This document shows positions 49,621 through 62,510 of a stretch of DNA of 64,000 nt, piece by piece; the first letter of the stretch is position 1, and each line of letters begins with the position of its first letter. The DNA is from Pseudoscleropodium purum (Eukaryota; Streptophyta; Bryopsida; Hypnales; Brachytheciaceae): assembly GCA_963969395.1 (NCBI GenBank), contig OZ017804.1:17918001-17982000 (forward strand). The letters run 5' to 3'. The notes beneath the pieces were generated by a model, which saw nothing but the letters and a program-made list of their open reading frames with translations, did no database searches and was not told the DNA's origin. The translations under genes were made by a program, and so were the position numbers.

Positions 49621-50346
49621 AATATGCTTTTGCATGACCACCAACAAATCCAAAAAAACAATTTGTAGCTCAACAATGCTTAGTCCTTATTAGGATGATT
49701 TTAGAAGTTGCATTACCTTACTTAATTTACCGGTATAAAACCCAAAATCTTAAATTCTAGGTTTGGAAATTAGAATGTATTCTATTTGTAGAGCAAATTT
49801 ATGATGAAGATTGGTAAGAGTAATTCCTATACTTAGCACTTAGAATACACATAAATAATTCATAAATTAGAATTTCATTTAGAAGTTTTTACATTGTAAT
49901 GACCATTCAAATAGTACGAGAGATATAAAGATATGTTAGGCTACTATTATGAACCAACATTGATTATTTAAGAGTACCTACTCCTACTTACTTAGAAGTA
50001 GGTGCATCCACTTTATATGCCACGGACTTAAGTTCCTACTTTTTATAGCATCCTAAGTTTAATTCCATTTATTTCTATAGAAATAATAAAATAAAATATG
50101 AAAATCTCATTTTGAACTTGTTCCTAGAACACCAATCTAACTAGATTGCTATCTAAAATATACTCATGCTAAAGATGAGAGCCTAAGGTCAAATTCAGAT
50201 TCAAATTATTATCACTACTTTGAAAATTTATAGTTTATTCATATGAAGTCTAAAATATTATTTGAGAGTTTGGAATGATCTTTCTATTGCAAATAAGATC
50301 CAACTTGTATAGTTGTATTAGGACACTTTGATAATAGTAACCACCT
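49621..50346. other. AT-rich intergenic DNA
   Basis: No gene or bounded repeat was seen before the MITE. Confidence 0.5.
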
Positions 50347-50354
50347 TTGAGCAC

Positions 50355-50607
50355 CATGGTTGTCATAACGGGCGAGTTAGGGTCATCGGATCGGACGGAC
50401 GGTCCGGACAGCTTTAATTTTGTAACTTGTGCAATTTTGCGGAATGACACGTCACCTCGTCCACGCCCAACATGTTCCTTAATCCACATGGCATCCACAT
50501 GGCCTATTTTTCCGTTATCAGAAAGTCAACTATGTGTTGACTGTATCGGACAGGCGGGACCTCTAACGGACGGGCGAATCAGACGTCCGTCCACTATAAC
50601 AACCATG
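50355..50607. mobile_element. GC-rich hAT-type MITE, copy 2
   Basis: The 253-bp element starts CATGGTTGTCATAACGGGC. Its right end reads CATGGTTGTTATAGTGGAC on the - strand, an inverted match over about 17 bp with three differences. It is bordered by an exact 8-bp direct repeat TTGAGCAC (50347-50354 and 50608-50615). Like copy 1 at 6166, it has GC-rich CGGACGGACGG/CGTCCGTCC ends inside the TIRs, but its centre is more AT-rich. TIR start, duplication length and word content place both in one hAT MITE family. Confidence 0.82.
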
Positions 50608-50615
50608 TTGAGCAC

Positions 50616-51484
50616 TATGGTACATTATTGTATTGGTGGAGATGCTTTTTTCATTAACCCTTGAAAGAGGCGGAGCCCATGACCAAAGTAATCACCAAAA
50701 TGATACGGAGTACAATTATTGGATCAATTATTTAGGTACGTTTCTACCGTGAGCAATGAAGTCATCCATCAAACAATTTGGGTACTTATCATCCTTTATG
50801 GGATGAAGAAATCAAGGATTTTATTTGTAGCGATTGTTTTTAAGCAAGTTGTGACATTGCAGAAAACATATTTACATCTCTTGACAAGTTCTTTCCATTT
50901 TCAAATGGCTGAAAGTATTAGCCCCAATTTTTTTTCAAATTAAAATCATTTTCACATAATTGGATGTATATGTCCATCCATTGGATGAATAGCTGATTCA
51001 TAGTTCATCCATAATGTACAGATAAATCAATGTAAATACAGTCATCACTCTAATCAAGATTGACAGATAGCTTAACACAGCGTTAGAGACTCGAAACTCA
51101 TAACTTCAACATAGAAAAAATTGTGAAATTGTCATAACTTGAGATCAATTTATTAATTGCCATAAGTACATGATATAATCCATCAAGCCAGATTCATTGC
51201 CCAGATGAGTACCAAACTATCATCTCACCATTACAGACACTCTGTACGTAATTAATATAATCAAATCCCGCTACAAAACCCGAAGCATTCCTCAACTCTA
51301 AAAATAAACTTCGGCTCAGAAATACGCTCAATCGAGAATTAAAAATCTCAGCTAGAAACGAAGTGAAATAGTAAATAATCCTTTTTCACAGCAGTGACCA
51401 AAATTGTATGCAAAAGCTTGATGCAAGTGTGCTTCTGATGTACTAATTCATTTATTTTTAAAACTCCAATTTGATGGATTTAAC
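50616..51484. other. Spacer before the WAT1 gene
   Basis: 50678-50775 is a diverged inverted relative of the 142-bp unit at 63390. The last few hundred bases should contain the 3' untranslated region of the WAT1-type gene (- strand). Nothing else was recognised. Confidence 0.45.
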
Positions 51485-54400
51485 TTAGTTCAGCAGAGGC
51501 TCCTTGAGATCCTGATCCAAGCGCCGGATGTCCACTTTGTAAACGTCGTGGTGAGGCTCTAAAATCTGGGCCAGCACAGTTCGCTTCCGACGTCTCTCCA
51601 AGCCTTGACCCCACACCACGAGGTAAAATCCGGCTACTGTCAACAGACCGCCCAAAACTCTGCAAAACAAAACAAAATTAAACGTTAGGAATACATTGAA
51701 TAAACAATCGAAAACAGTCCTGGAAAAATGTCTACCACAAGTTGAAAGGATACATACCCAGAGAATATTAGTTTCAGACATTAAGCAGTCCAAGCAAATC
51801 CTCGTGGGAAGGAATCATGTGCAAGCTAGTAGAGACATGGTGGAACACTGTAATTCTACATTCTAGAACAATGCTTTTCATTGTTTCACCATATTCTTGA
51901 TTGAGCGTGATTGAACAAGACTTAAACATCGAAGTTCAGTTGGGTAACTTGAAAGTAGAGCCAAATTATGAAAACACAACATCTGTAACCATTCCCTTGA
52001 CTGCCTGGACAAATTATTTCTCTTAAAAAGGCTCTAGTTTCACGTTATCTAGTCCAGCATGAGCAACAAACAAAACAACCTCGAGGGCAAAGTCGTGGCA
52101 AAACGAGAAAATTCAGGAAGAAAAAAACCAGAAGAGAGTGTGAGTCTGTGAGAAGTCTTACATTCCCATGTAAAGCGTGTCCTTGAGAAGCAACACCGAC
52201 AAGATTGCCACCATAACCATCTGCATAGGAACGTACAAAGACACAATGAAGGGTCCTCCCTTCTGCACGCACCAAGACTGGAGCAGCAAGTTCAGCGTTG
52301 ATGCAATCAGAGCCTGGGTACGCACACAAACCAGAAGTCTCAGTTAAAATTGTAAAAATTAGTACAACTTTAATCTATACCTGTCCTAGTTTTGGAAGGG
52401 AATACGGCTTTAAAACAGACCTTTAACACAAAGCTAGCACAGGATTCATGATCAGAAAAATCATGATTCTCGTAGCTTACCGCATACAAGACGCCCACGA
52501 TCTGCGCCATAGATGTGAGCCGAAACTCTGCAAAGTGAAGCTTGCCAGCGCTGAGAACGCCCAGAGCTCCCACTTGAATGAACCCGAAGAAATACGTCGC
52601 TGCAGTCATGCTTAACAGTGCTGGGTACATCCGCATCACTGGAGCCTGCACACACAGAATCAGAAAGCCCAAATCAAATCTATGCTAAAGAAAATTATCC
52701 TCAACAGGCGCTCAAGAGGTGTTCAAAAGGTGTCATAGCTACAGCTGAACTTCGAAAATAGGCAATGTCAGGATCAGGTTCCAAGATCAGGTTCCAAAAT
52801 TCTACGAGGGAGCTTGAACTTGTGCCCGATTCGAAACGAACTTACAGATCCGAAAGCAATAAGCACAAGATCGAACCAAAAAAATTCTTCGATCAAAGCA
52901 CAATAGTTGACATTACGCTGCCTAGATCGTCTAGCACAGTCTGACAACCCTACAGTGATTCAACCAAGAAACAGTCAACTAAGACTGTCAGTAATCCCAT
53001 GGGCAAATAGCGACCACTGGTAGGGAACATAGTCAGTATGGAGATAACCACAAGAACCAGAGGACCCAAAACTGGTCTAATTGGTGAAGCGGATCTCAGT
53101 TCCAATAACTGCGTTCCCACTACAGTTCATGCACTGCAAACCGTAGTGCCACTTGTGTAGACAATGCTTCCTCTACGAGACCAGAACGTGAATTTAACGA
53201 GTATAGATTTTGGGTTCAGGCTGCCTGTCCTAAACTGTGCCGAAGTAATGAAATATCGCCAAAATTAACGAAATTAACGTTCCATGCACTGCAGACCATG
53301 TTTCCACAAGTGCAGAGACCGTATTTCCACTAGACATTATGCAGTGGAGAATCAACCATGTCCAGCGCAGTTTCCAAAGGTCCCAAACGTTCCCCAAAGA
53401 GTACAATCAGAAAGGTCGGCAAAACATACCTGGCAAGTGAGATAAACCGCCCACGAGACGCAGTTCATAATGAGGAAAAAAATCCCCAAATCAAACTGAT
53501 TAACACTGAAATGCGCCACATCGTGATGCAAATACGCAGCCAAGTGAAGCAGCGGCTGCACCGTCACCCCCGAATCAGGGCCATCAGATGGACCCCCAAA
53601 GAGCGCAATCCCCTTGTACACAGACATGGTGACGGCCCCACCGATGCAGATGGTCGTCCCTACCACTTTGGCAATCCCCTCGCGCCGCCGCAAGTTCACC
53701 TCCTCAAATCTGAAGCAAAAATAAACTCAAATACGCACAACTCATGAGCTTCTGTTGCTGCACCCAAAAAAATTGAAAACAAACAAACAATGGGTCCCCG
53801 AATCCCGAAGGCTCAAGAGATCTTAAGTTACAGAGTGACCCGGCCGGGAGGCTACTTGTTTGGTTTGGATTGGTTTGCTTACCCGAGAGCGGCGGCCAGC
53901 AGGAACGTGAACACGGGGATCATGTTCTGCGAAACTGCAGCCATCAAGGGAGATGTAAGTTGGAGACCTGCCAGAAATAATTGTTGAGAACCCACTACTC
54001 TGGAATCACCACCACATTTCGAGAAACAGAAAGTCAGGACCCCAGATGGAAAAAGCGCTGCTACTACTACTCTAGCTACTGATCAGTGTCTCCCGTCTTA
54101 TGAACACAGGCAGATGAAAGCAGATGAGATCGGGTACGAAATTCAAGGGAGACAGAAACTTACCCTGTCAATGCCAAGAGGTTCAAGCCGCCGAAGATTT
54201 TGAACGACATGGGCGGCCGCTGACCCCTGCAAAGACACAACAACAGACGCACATGGTCAGCAGGAACATTTGCAAAATCCGTGAGAAAACTCTCGAGAAA
54301 GCTGGCTAGAGATTGAGAAACATGAGAAAGATTGAGAAAGCTCTTGAGGAAGCTCTTGCGAAAGCCTGAGAAAGATTGAGAAAGATTGGGAAAAGCTACA

Positions 54401-54770
54401 GGAAAGATTGAGAAGGCTTGAGAAAGCTCGTTCAGGGAGTTCGGAGAAAAGCACCAAAGGGAGATTGAGAAAGTTGTAGAGAAATCTCTTGAAGACCTTG
54501 TGCCTACCTTTCGAAGTACCAGGCGAGTGGCCCAAGAATGGCGAAGGCGATCATGTTTCTATACATGGAGAGCAAAAACTGATTCAATCCCGCGTCTAGC
54601 GCCACTCGTGAGAACATCTGCAAGCCCGCGTACCCGAGCTGCACTATAACGAGCCCGCCGTGCACAATCCGAATGCTGTGCGTCTTCGGCGGCACCATAC
54701 TAGTTGGAATCAGCGGCTGCTCACCCACCTTCCAGTCCTCTACCACGGATTCATTCCTGGCAGCCGCCAT
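51485..54770 (-). CDS. WAT1-related EamA transporter
   Basis: Seven exons are clear: 54508-54770, 54164-54226, 53883-53967, 53430-53709, 52481-52645, 52162-52313 and 51485-51659. The product is about 394-400 residues with ten predicted membrane helices in two EamA repeats, for example VQLGYAGLQMFSRVALDAGL, MAAVSQNMIPVFTFLLAAAL, AATYFFGFIQVGALGVL and VLGGLLTVAGFYLVVWGQGL. It belongs to the plant drug/metabolite transporter group of WALLS ARE THIN1, whose founder exports auxin from the vacuole. The substrate here is unknown. The start at 54770 is the first ATG (MAAARN). The anomaly is that the exon 2 donor (phase 2) and the exon 3 acceptor do not keep the family frame, and the segment normally holding a Gly-Asn-Gln loop is missing. 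Possible causes are an unseen micro-exon, an assembly error or a broken gene. The tail EPLLN is typical. Confidence 0.85.
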
Positions 54771-57470
54771 CGATCTCTCCTTACAAAACGCAAACAAAAC
54801 AACAAAACAACAAAACTCACAGCTACCACTCGCAGAATCGCAGATTCGAACTTCACCACGCTCTGGAAACTCGCAATGCTACTGCAGCAGCAGCAGAAGA
54901 TGGGCTAATAAGAGTAACAGCTTCAGTTGCGGTGCATGGGGAGTCCCGCCGCCTGCGAAAGCTAGCCTCGCAATTGATCGAGCACTGCACCACAAATGCT
55001 GTGGCTGATGATGTCTAAATCGCTGCAAACAATTGATCTCTCTGGAGCTGGCTGGCTGACTGACTGGCTGGCTGCTGAATCTTCTTCACGAGAACCGCGA
55101 GCTTGAAAAATCAGCACCGCAGAAGAAGGCTGAGGGAGAGAGAGAAGAGGAACTACCGAGAAGCGGTGGTAATCGCAAGCAGCTTGTGCTTCCAAGGTGG
55201 GTTCTGGTTCGCTATATACTCGAAATCGCAGTAAACTTGCAGTAAACTTGCAGCCAAATTTTCCATCTTTTTTTTTGCTAAATACAACTGTAGTTACAGG
55301 GCGGGGATGATGGTAACAATATGGAAGGCGGGGATCGATCCACTTGCAACCTGACAATAGTTGGGTCCCGCTTCCAGTACCACTGTAGAGCCTTCATCTT
55401 CATGATTTTCTGTACTAATTTTTGGCAAAAAAACATCGTGTTTTTTGCTTTACAAAATCATTGATTTCTGCTTTGTTTCGAAGGAAAAACGTCGGTGTAA
55501 CTTCAATAATTCCAAAAAAATGGGTTCAACTTAAGTTTGATTTTTTCTTTTTTTTTCTTTTTTTTTTCTTCTTCGGTGTTTTTTCTGTGGGCAAGGCAAG
55601 GCAAGGCAAAGGCCAGTTTTTTTTTTTTGAGTTTTGGGTGTTGTGGTTTTTTTCCTCTGACCGCCTGCCCGTATAGGTGGAAAGATGAGATAAGGCCGCT
55701 CCAGCAGGTTACAGACACCTCAAGCCAGGGCAGCTCACCTCATCACATCAGTCAAGTGGTGCTCTTCCAGTGCCTTCCGTCGCACTACCATTGAATAAGT
55801 CGAGTGGCCACGTCACTTGCCACCTAGACTGGCACTTCCCCTTTTCTTACTTTTTAAGTATCATAGGGGGCCTTCTTCTTAACCTTCTTAAGTTATTATT
55901 CAAACTGCGTGTGCAGCGATCCGTCAATGTATTCGGCAGAGCTTTTGAAGGTACAGTACAGTACAGTAGTGGCCTTCTCAGGGCGAGAGAAAGAGAGAGA
56001 GAGAGAGAGGGACAAGCTCTATAATTGCACATTGGTCAGTTGGTGTGTATTTTGTCAAAATTCGTCACCAGGAGCAGGGCCTTTTTTTTTGGCTTCTTAG
56101 TGCCAGATTGCACCATGAAAAAAAATAATAATTTGGCTAGAAAAAGACAGCAAAATGTGAAGTTCTTTTGCCAAAAAACTGCAATTTAAAAAACATGATT
56201 TTAATTTCTTGTTGGATCTTGTTGACAATTGAAAGATTGAAGATTCCAAATTCACTTGGCTTCTATTTATAGACACAACCAAGATAAATTATGGACATTT
56301 GAAGTGTTGAGAATATGAAATGTACCGGCCAAGCCATTCATCCAATCATCCTTACCCTTTTCATATTCATAGAGTTAACATCAATGAAAAGAAATGGTTT
56401 TGGTAACCAGGTTGGAATCGTGTGTTAGTTATGCCTCCGTAGAAATTGAGTTCAATTAAGCCACACGGAAAAATCTTTAGTAATTATCTTTCTTTTTCTT
56501 CTTTTAAGTATGACAATGGCTAGATGTAAGAAGATGAACCTATCTTTTTTCTCCCTTTTTCATTTTTTCCTTCTTCTTTTCCATGAATTAGATCTTGCTA
56601 TTCAACATATATTTTGGGGGCGATTTGTTGCCAAAAATTGACATGGTTTGGGTGCTACACCGAAATGGTTATTTAGTGGGGTCTAGCCCATTTCTCACAA
56701 GGGCATACTATTCAACATCAATTACAATGATGTCCTTATAGCATTTATGGTGTACGTACAAGGGTGGCATTGTAAGATTGGTCATCCTAATCTTCATCCT
56801 AACCAATCATTCAACCATGATAAATAACCATTCCTATATAATAACCAGAGTAAAAGATTTTTGAGAGGGGGGCAGCATCATTTTGCCAATTCCTTCTGAG
56901 CCAAATTCACCAAATTCTTCTTATCAAAGAAAGCATAAAACTTCATAGGAAAAAATCATTAAATATGACTTTAAAATAGCGTAATCAAGAGTCTTCATTG
57001 CACTGTACTGTACATACACTTTGATCCGCACATGAGCGCTGATCTGTTAAAAAATCCAAAAAATTTACTCTGCTCCTCCTCTTCAAATTTTTAATCTACC
57101 TCAAATGTTCCCAAATGTTTCCAAATTTTTAATTAGGAAGAGTGGGAGTGGTTCAGCCGCCCATGAGTCCCACGGCAGGAGCATGCAAGCCTAAGGTGTC
57201 TGGATTTCCATTTGTTAAGGAAAAAAGAGAGAGAGAAAGCCTAAGGTGGAAAGATCAGGAACCAGATGAGCTTTCAACGGTCAACCCTGAGTACAGTATC
57301 ATACACGGGATGATTTCCGTCATCTCCTCCACTCCATTTTTCATCCATCCTTTCATGCATGAACCCCTTAGCGCAGATTTCGTTGGAGCACAACTTAGGC
57401 AAACAAACGGGGGCCTTCCACGTGGGTGGTCGTGATTATTCCAAACCCCATGCTAGTGAGCATTTGAATG
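54771..57470. other. Upstream of WAT1 gene and spacer
   Basis: 54771-55350 is the likely promoter and leader of the WAT1-type gene, with CAACAAAAC runs. T-rich homopolymer tracts lie at 55540-55630 and a GA run at about 55985-56010. No gene was found in 55.4-57.4 kb. 57130-57440 is richer in G+C but no exon was recognised. Confidence 0.45.
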
Positions 57471-57820
57471 GAAATCCGTTTTTGTTTTTTTCTGATAGGC
57501 TTAGGCCTTTGATTCCCTTGAGTGAAGTCCTTTTGGGGCGTAATAATCATTTAAATAATATGAGTCTATACAGTACTTACTAATAATAAGCTGAAGTCCG
57601 CTCTTGAGTGGGTTCTCGTTCACTGGGACTTGGAGTTCACTGGGACTTGGAAATCCGTTTTTGTTTTTTTCGGATAGGCCTTAGGCCTTTGATTCCCTTC
57701 CTTTTACGGTTAAATAATTATTTTAAATAATGAGGTCTATACTTACTTACTAATAATATACTAACGTAAGCTGAAGTCCGTTCTAGAGTGCGCTCAGTCT
57801 CGTTCACTAGGATTTGGAGT
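57471..57820 (+). repeat. Tandem duplication with a 179-bp period
   Basis: Two copies begin GAAATCCGTTTTTGTTTTTT at 57471 and 57650. Each holds the palindromic TAGGCnTTAGGCCTTTGATT stretch, an AAATAAT tract and GCTGAAGTCCG, and ends TTGGAGTTC. They differ by scattered substitutions and small indels, so the duplication is not very recent. No coding content was seen. Confidence 0.8.
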
Positions 57821-58088
57821 TCCCATAAGGTACCGCCACATGCTGTTCCTCCGTGAACTGGACGTCTCTCCTCCGTTCGTTGTTGGGCCAGCAGCAGCTT
57901 CCACGAAGGGGGCGAGGACCCCACGAAAAGCGTCCTGGGGACCCACGTGCCAAGGTCGGATCTTTCCCGGTTCCCAAGCAAGAGCACGAAGGCCTCGTTC
58001 CACGTTCCCCACATTCACGAGAAATGGCCCGACCGAACTGAACTGGCGTTCCAGTTGGCAAGAAAATTTGATAACTGGAGAAAACAAG
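57821..58088. other. GC-rich unassigned block
   Basis: The composition is gene-like and open frames run on both strands, but none shows a domain. A decayed exon or promoter relic is possible. Confidence 0.3.
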
Positions 58089-58090
58089 TA

Positions 58091-58662
58091 CTCCCTCTGT
58101 CCCACTAATAACCTCCCCAAATCTTTCTCACGAGGGATTATCTATATTTTTAGTCTTTATACTAGTAATACATGCATTCAAACACCAGTTAACTCATCCC
58201 CTAGATCTATGCAAAATCTCAAGCTTAAATGTCATTGTTTAGACATCCAAAATTGATGCAGAAAGTGTCATATTTGAGCAACATTCGGAAACATTGCCAG
58301 TTTGTCATTCTTGATTATTTAAAGGTTGGTAGCAACAATAGGATTTTAGAAATATCTGCTCTCAATCTAAATACTCACAACAAGGAAACTTAGCACCCTT
58401 CATGAACAATTTTCATAGCGCCAAAGTAGTCACTGAATCCATCATCAACATGACTGCTTGAAGAAGCAACAAGTATAAGTTGCCTCGTATAGGTAAGGCC
58501 AAGCTTGTTGCAAGAGGGATGTTCCCTAATCACTTGCAACTTGCCCCCATGAGGTCATTCAACACATTCAATATTTACTCAATAGTCAAAATTAGAAAAC
58601 GAAGCTTTTTCGTGGGACAAAAATTGTGTATGATTTAGAGTTTTTTAGTGGGATAGAGGGAG
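58091..58662. mobile_element. Stowaway-like MITE
   Basis: The ends are CTCCCTCTGTCCCACTAA and its inverted partner (CTCCCTCTATCCCACTAA on the - strand), 17 of 18 matching. They are flanked by TA on both sides (58089-58090 and 58663-58664). CTCCCTC termini with a TA duplication are the hallmark of Stowaway MITEs, which are mobilised by mariner-like transposases. At 572 bp it is longer than most and may contain a nested insertion. Confidence 0.8.
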
Positions 58663-58664
58663 TA

Positions 58665-61600
58665 GTTGATATCATGACTTTGAATTGTAGTAAGGTAATT
58701 ATACCTAGAATTGCACAAATAAGCACTTGAGCATTGGTATATTGAAAAAAATAATTTGTGGGGTCTTGTCTAAAGTCAAAAGGGGATTCTAGATTCTCTT
58801 AGAATGCATTTTTTGGACACCAAATGAATAAACCATGGATTTTTTAAGAGTTGAAAATAGGTGTTTCTAAAGTTGAACATAGACTCTCATGAATGTGGAA
58901 GTATGGTTTAGGCAAGGATCTAGATTGTGTGGTTTTAGAGAGTAGTTGAAATTAGATGCAGATACTTTAGTACCAACACTGCAACAAAGGTAAAAACATC
59001 CAAAACCATCAAAGTAAGCAATTCAACATGGTTGGAGGCACTTTATTCCTTGCATAATTTATTATTAAAAAAAAAAGTAAATAAAACAATTTTGTAGTAT
59101 TAGCAATTGAAAACCATGAATTTTCAAAAAATAAGACATGTAATTACTACAAATTTCTAAAGGGGAACTCTCTAGGCCACTAAAACCATTATGTAGCTCA
59201 GTTTTATTATCAAAATCTAGAGGATCAACAATTAACCAATTGCAATTAAGTATAAGAACAATTTTATTTCACTTTGAAGACACTTTCTGTAGAAGTCTAT
59301 TTGTCAAGAATGGGTACACGGACAATTTGGGGTGTTTTCACCTTACAAGTTTGTTTGAAGCTACCAATTCTCTCATGCCTTAAGCTACTAGCTTTGCTTC
59401 CATATCTCAATTGGTAGAAAAGCCTAAATTTAATGAAGCACAAGGTAAAACCTTGTATCTAGTGAACATGTTCTTCACTTCTAAAATTTAGGGTTTACAT
59501 GTTGGTTCCTAATTTCCAAACTAGAACCCTGTATGGCCTTGGCATAAAATTTTCACAATTTTACCTATAATTTGAAGAAAAAATAGATGCTTTCTCCAAG
59601 AATTTTGGCAATACGAGGCTACAACAATGGCTAGATATTGACATTCCCTCCAAAATTTCATGCTAATTGTTGAGCAAGGTAATAGCCTTATATTACAAAA
59701 AATAAACTCTACTCCCTTCCCTTTGTCAAATGCTTTGCATACTCAATGTTATTAGAACATAAAACTTCTATTTGGGTAAGAACATCTCTAGCTACTTGAT
59801 CTTTTAATGTTGGTGAATTGACACTACAAAGGATCATGGGGTTTATAGGGGATGAAATTTATACAATTATCTTGATGGATTAGTTGAAGAAAGTATTGGC
59901 AAAAATATAGATTCTACCCCACAAGTTTTGAGAGGTTCCATTTCCATCCTTCCTTTGACCACTAGTAGATGCTCAAAGTAGGATAAATCACATCTCCTTA
60001 GAAAGAGTAGGTAAGGAACTATTTATAATTGACAATTTTGTTGTTTTTGGCAAGGGTGGATGTTAGAAATCACAACATTCAAGAGAACGTTGTAGTTGAT
60101 GTTTTTGCTATTAGACATCCATTTGTGCTCTGAAGGTTATGGACACACCATTTCTACATGTTAGAAGCTTGTTTCTTGTACCACATGAGATGTTTTAATA
60201 AATGAGAAAACAAGATGCACTATGAGATGTTTGTCCTTAAAGCATTGATTCACTATTTGAATGAGGTAGCTATTCAAACTTCTCCCACGTAGATGCAAAG
60301 CCTCAATACTCCTATTCAATCAAGAGACAATTAAGCATTCATTTGTGTAAAAAACAAGGGGAGAAGATACGACAAAAAAGTGTTTGCTAATCAACCCCAA
60401 TGAGAATATAATCTCTTGTATGCACAACATTCTTAAACTTTAAGATAGGGGACCTTTTACATTCTACGAATCAAGTCTCATGTTTCACATTAGAAGATTT
60501 TCTGAAGGCATTGGAAGCCTACAAGTTCTCTAGCCCTGAAAATGTTGGAAACACAACCAACAATGTAGTATAATATGACCAAGACTGTGCCACATCATTT
60601 CTCCGATAAAAAATTTTAATTTTTTTTTCAATTTTTTTTTCAATTTTTAGAATTTATTTTATTTTATTTTCAATTTTTAAACATTTTCTGACAACTGACC
60701 TTTCTACTCTCTTGGGGAAATAACAAAGGAAACATGCCCAAAACAGGTTCTCAAAGCCCTCAAATCTCCCCTAATGTTGTTGAAATCTTGAATGCAAATT
60801 TTGCTTATATATTATAGGTCACTATAAGAGAAATATATTCTTGTTCTAAGACTACTACAAAAAGGATCCCCTTGCCTTTCTATTAAAGAATAATACAGAG
60901 TATATAATTGAAAATTAATAATAAAAAAAAATTTCAAGTATAAAAGTAGAGTTTATTGCTAACTATTTTTGGTGCAAATTTAAATTTGATCTTTTTTTTC
61001 ATATAGATTGAAGTGAGATTGGTAACACTTTTTCATATAGGATGTACATAAAAGTAGAAATGGGATCTAAGACTAGTAAGGTAAGTGTACCATTAATCAT
61101 ACACTTCCTAAAATTGAACACACACCACACAGACACTGCACACAACCAAGCTTCAAACAACTAAGCGGTGAAACATGAATTTGAACCACTGCATAGTCAC
61201 CACATATTGTGCAATAAAGAGCTATAAGATTTTTTTAAAGAAGATTTGAACCTTGTTAGTTTCAATTTGGAATGAAATTCGCAAGAAGAAATCATTTTGC
61301 ATATTTTTTTTGGAAGTGAATCTTAACATGGCATTGAATAGTCATGCCAAGTTTCCTAGCTTGAAAGTTCCTATTGTATTGTAGAGAAGGGTTTGAATTT
61401 CACCTGTGCAGTGATTGGCACATCTACCTTATATGTGAAATTCACCCACTTCTTGATTACATGAAAACACTAGTAGAAAGGAGGTATTTGAGCCAACCAA
61501 ACCATGGCACCATGCAAATCTTGATGCCAAGCACACACATAGACACAAGTTTCCTACCCCATATGAATCCTTGGGACAAAGTGCTAACACAATTCCACTC

Positions 61601-62510
61601 TTTCCTTGGTGCTCCACTACCTCCTTTTCTACGAGTGAAACAAAAGCCCTAGTTAATGCATTTTGAAGTGCAATTGGTTGGAATGGACTCCTATTGGGTA
61701 CGGACGGAAGTGAACCCCGAGCCGTGGTGTTCTTCACCCTACCAATCCCATGAAATAAGTCCCCCAAAAAATGCTTGATTTGCATGCTCCTATTAGAACT
61801 GATCAAATTCATGATCCAATTGCCGGGGATTAGACCACTTCTGAATTGTAAATTGTTTTCGGTGTTGGGAATTTGAGGATTGAGAGGGACAAGGCCGGGG
61901 CCAAAGGGGGCCAAAGGGGGGGGGGAGGAGGAGTGTGGCAGGAAGTTGGAGGAAAAAGTGCAGTGGGAGGGAATAACGTAACTGGAGGGGAGCCAGCCGC
62001 GGCGCAAAGGAAATGGTTGGTACAGGGCGAAACATTCACCCCCATGCTCAGGAGAAAAGGGACTACCCGACCCGACCCGACCCGACCCTACTCTACTCTA
62101 CATAGGGTCCCTGGGCTTCCCTTAGGCCAGGTCTGTCTGCTTTCAATCTCCACCCGGCTTTTTTTTTTAAATTTCAAAAAAAATTATTTTTCATTTTTAT
62201 TTTTATTGAAACGAATCTTGCAGTAGCCAGTGCCTTTTGCCACCCCCGGCCTGTCTAGTAAAGTCTAAAAAATTCTGATTCAGTTAAGTTAGCCAATGGG
62301 ACCCATGGCTAGGATAAAGCTTATTATTACACTGGAAGATCCTGCCTTCCGAGTTCCGACCCCACTCCGTTGGGTGACTTGGGTCCATTGTGTGTGCACA
62401 ATGCCCAATTTTAGTAGAAACTTCTTTGTTTTAGGGGAAGCAACAATCCAAATCTCCCTAATTGCACCTTCTCTTGTATGCTTGCACCTCTTTGGACCAG
62501 CAAGGCAGGA
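58665..62510. other. Intergenic DNA, no gene recognised
   Basis: 58690-58870 resembles 13300-13450 and starts with an AAGGTAATTATACC end-like motif. 59-61 kb is AT-rich without a recognisable retroelement domain. 61690-62160 is more GC-rich, with a G run near 61915 and a CCCGACCCGACCCGAC repeat near 62070. A 193-codon frame on the - strand there starts with TTG and shows no domain. Confidence 0.4.

Noticed and set aside
53358..53747. 129-codon + frame in the WAT1-type gene, and others at 54660-55018
   Set aside because: They are antisense shadows of exons 4 and 1 of the - strand gene and show no domain.
57794..58256. Frames of 84-138 codons on both strands
   Set aside because: The GC-rich block is open in several frames at once, with no domain or splice pattern. 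It was kept only as an unassigned block.
61429..62007. 193-codon frame on the - strand
   Set aside because: It begins with TTG, has no ATG before a central position and spans a low-complexity C/G-run region. It shows no family resemblance.
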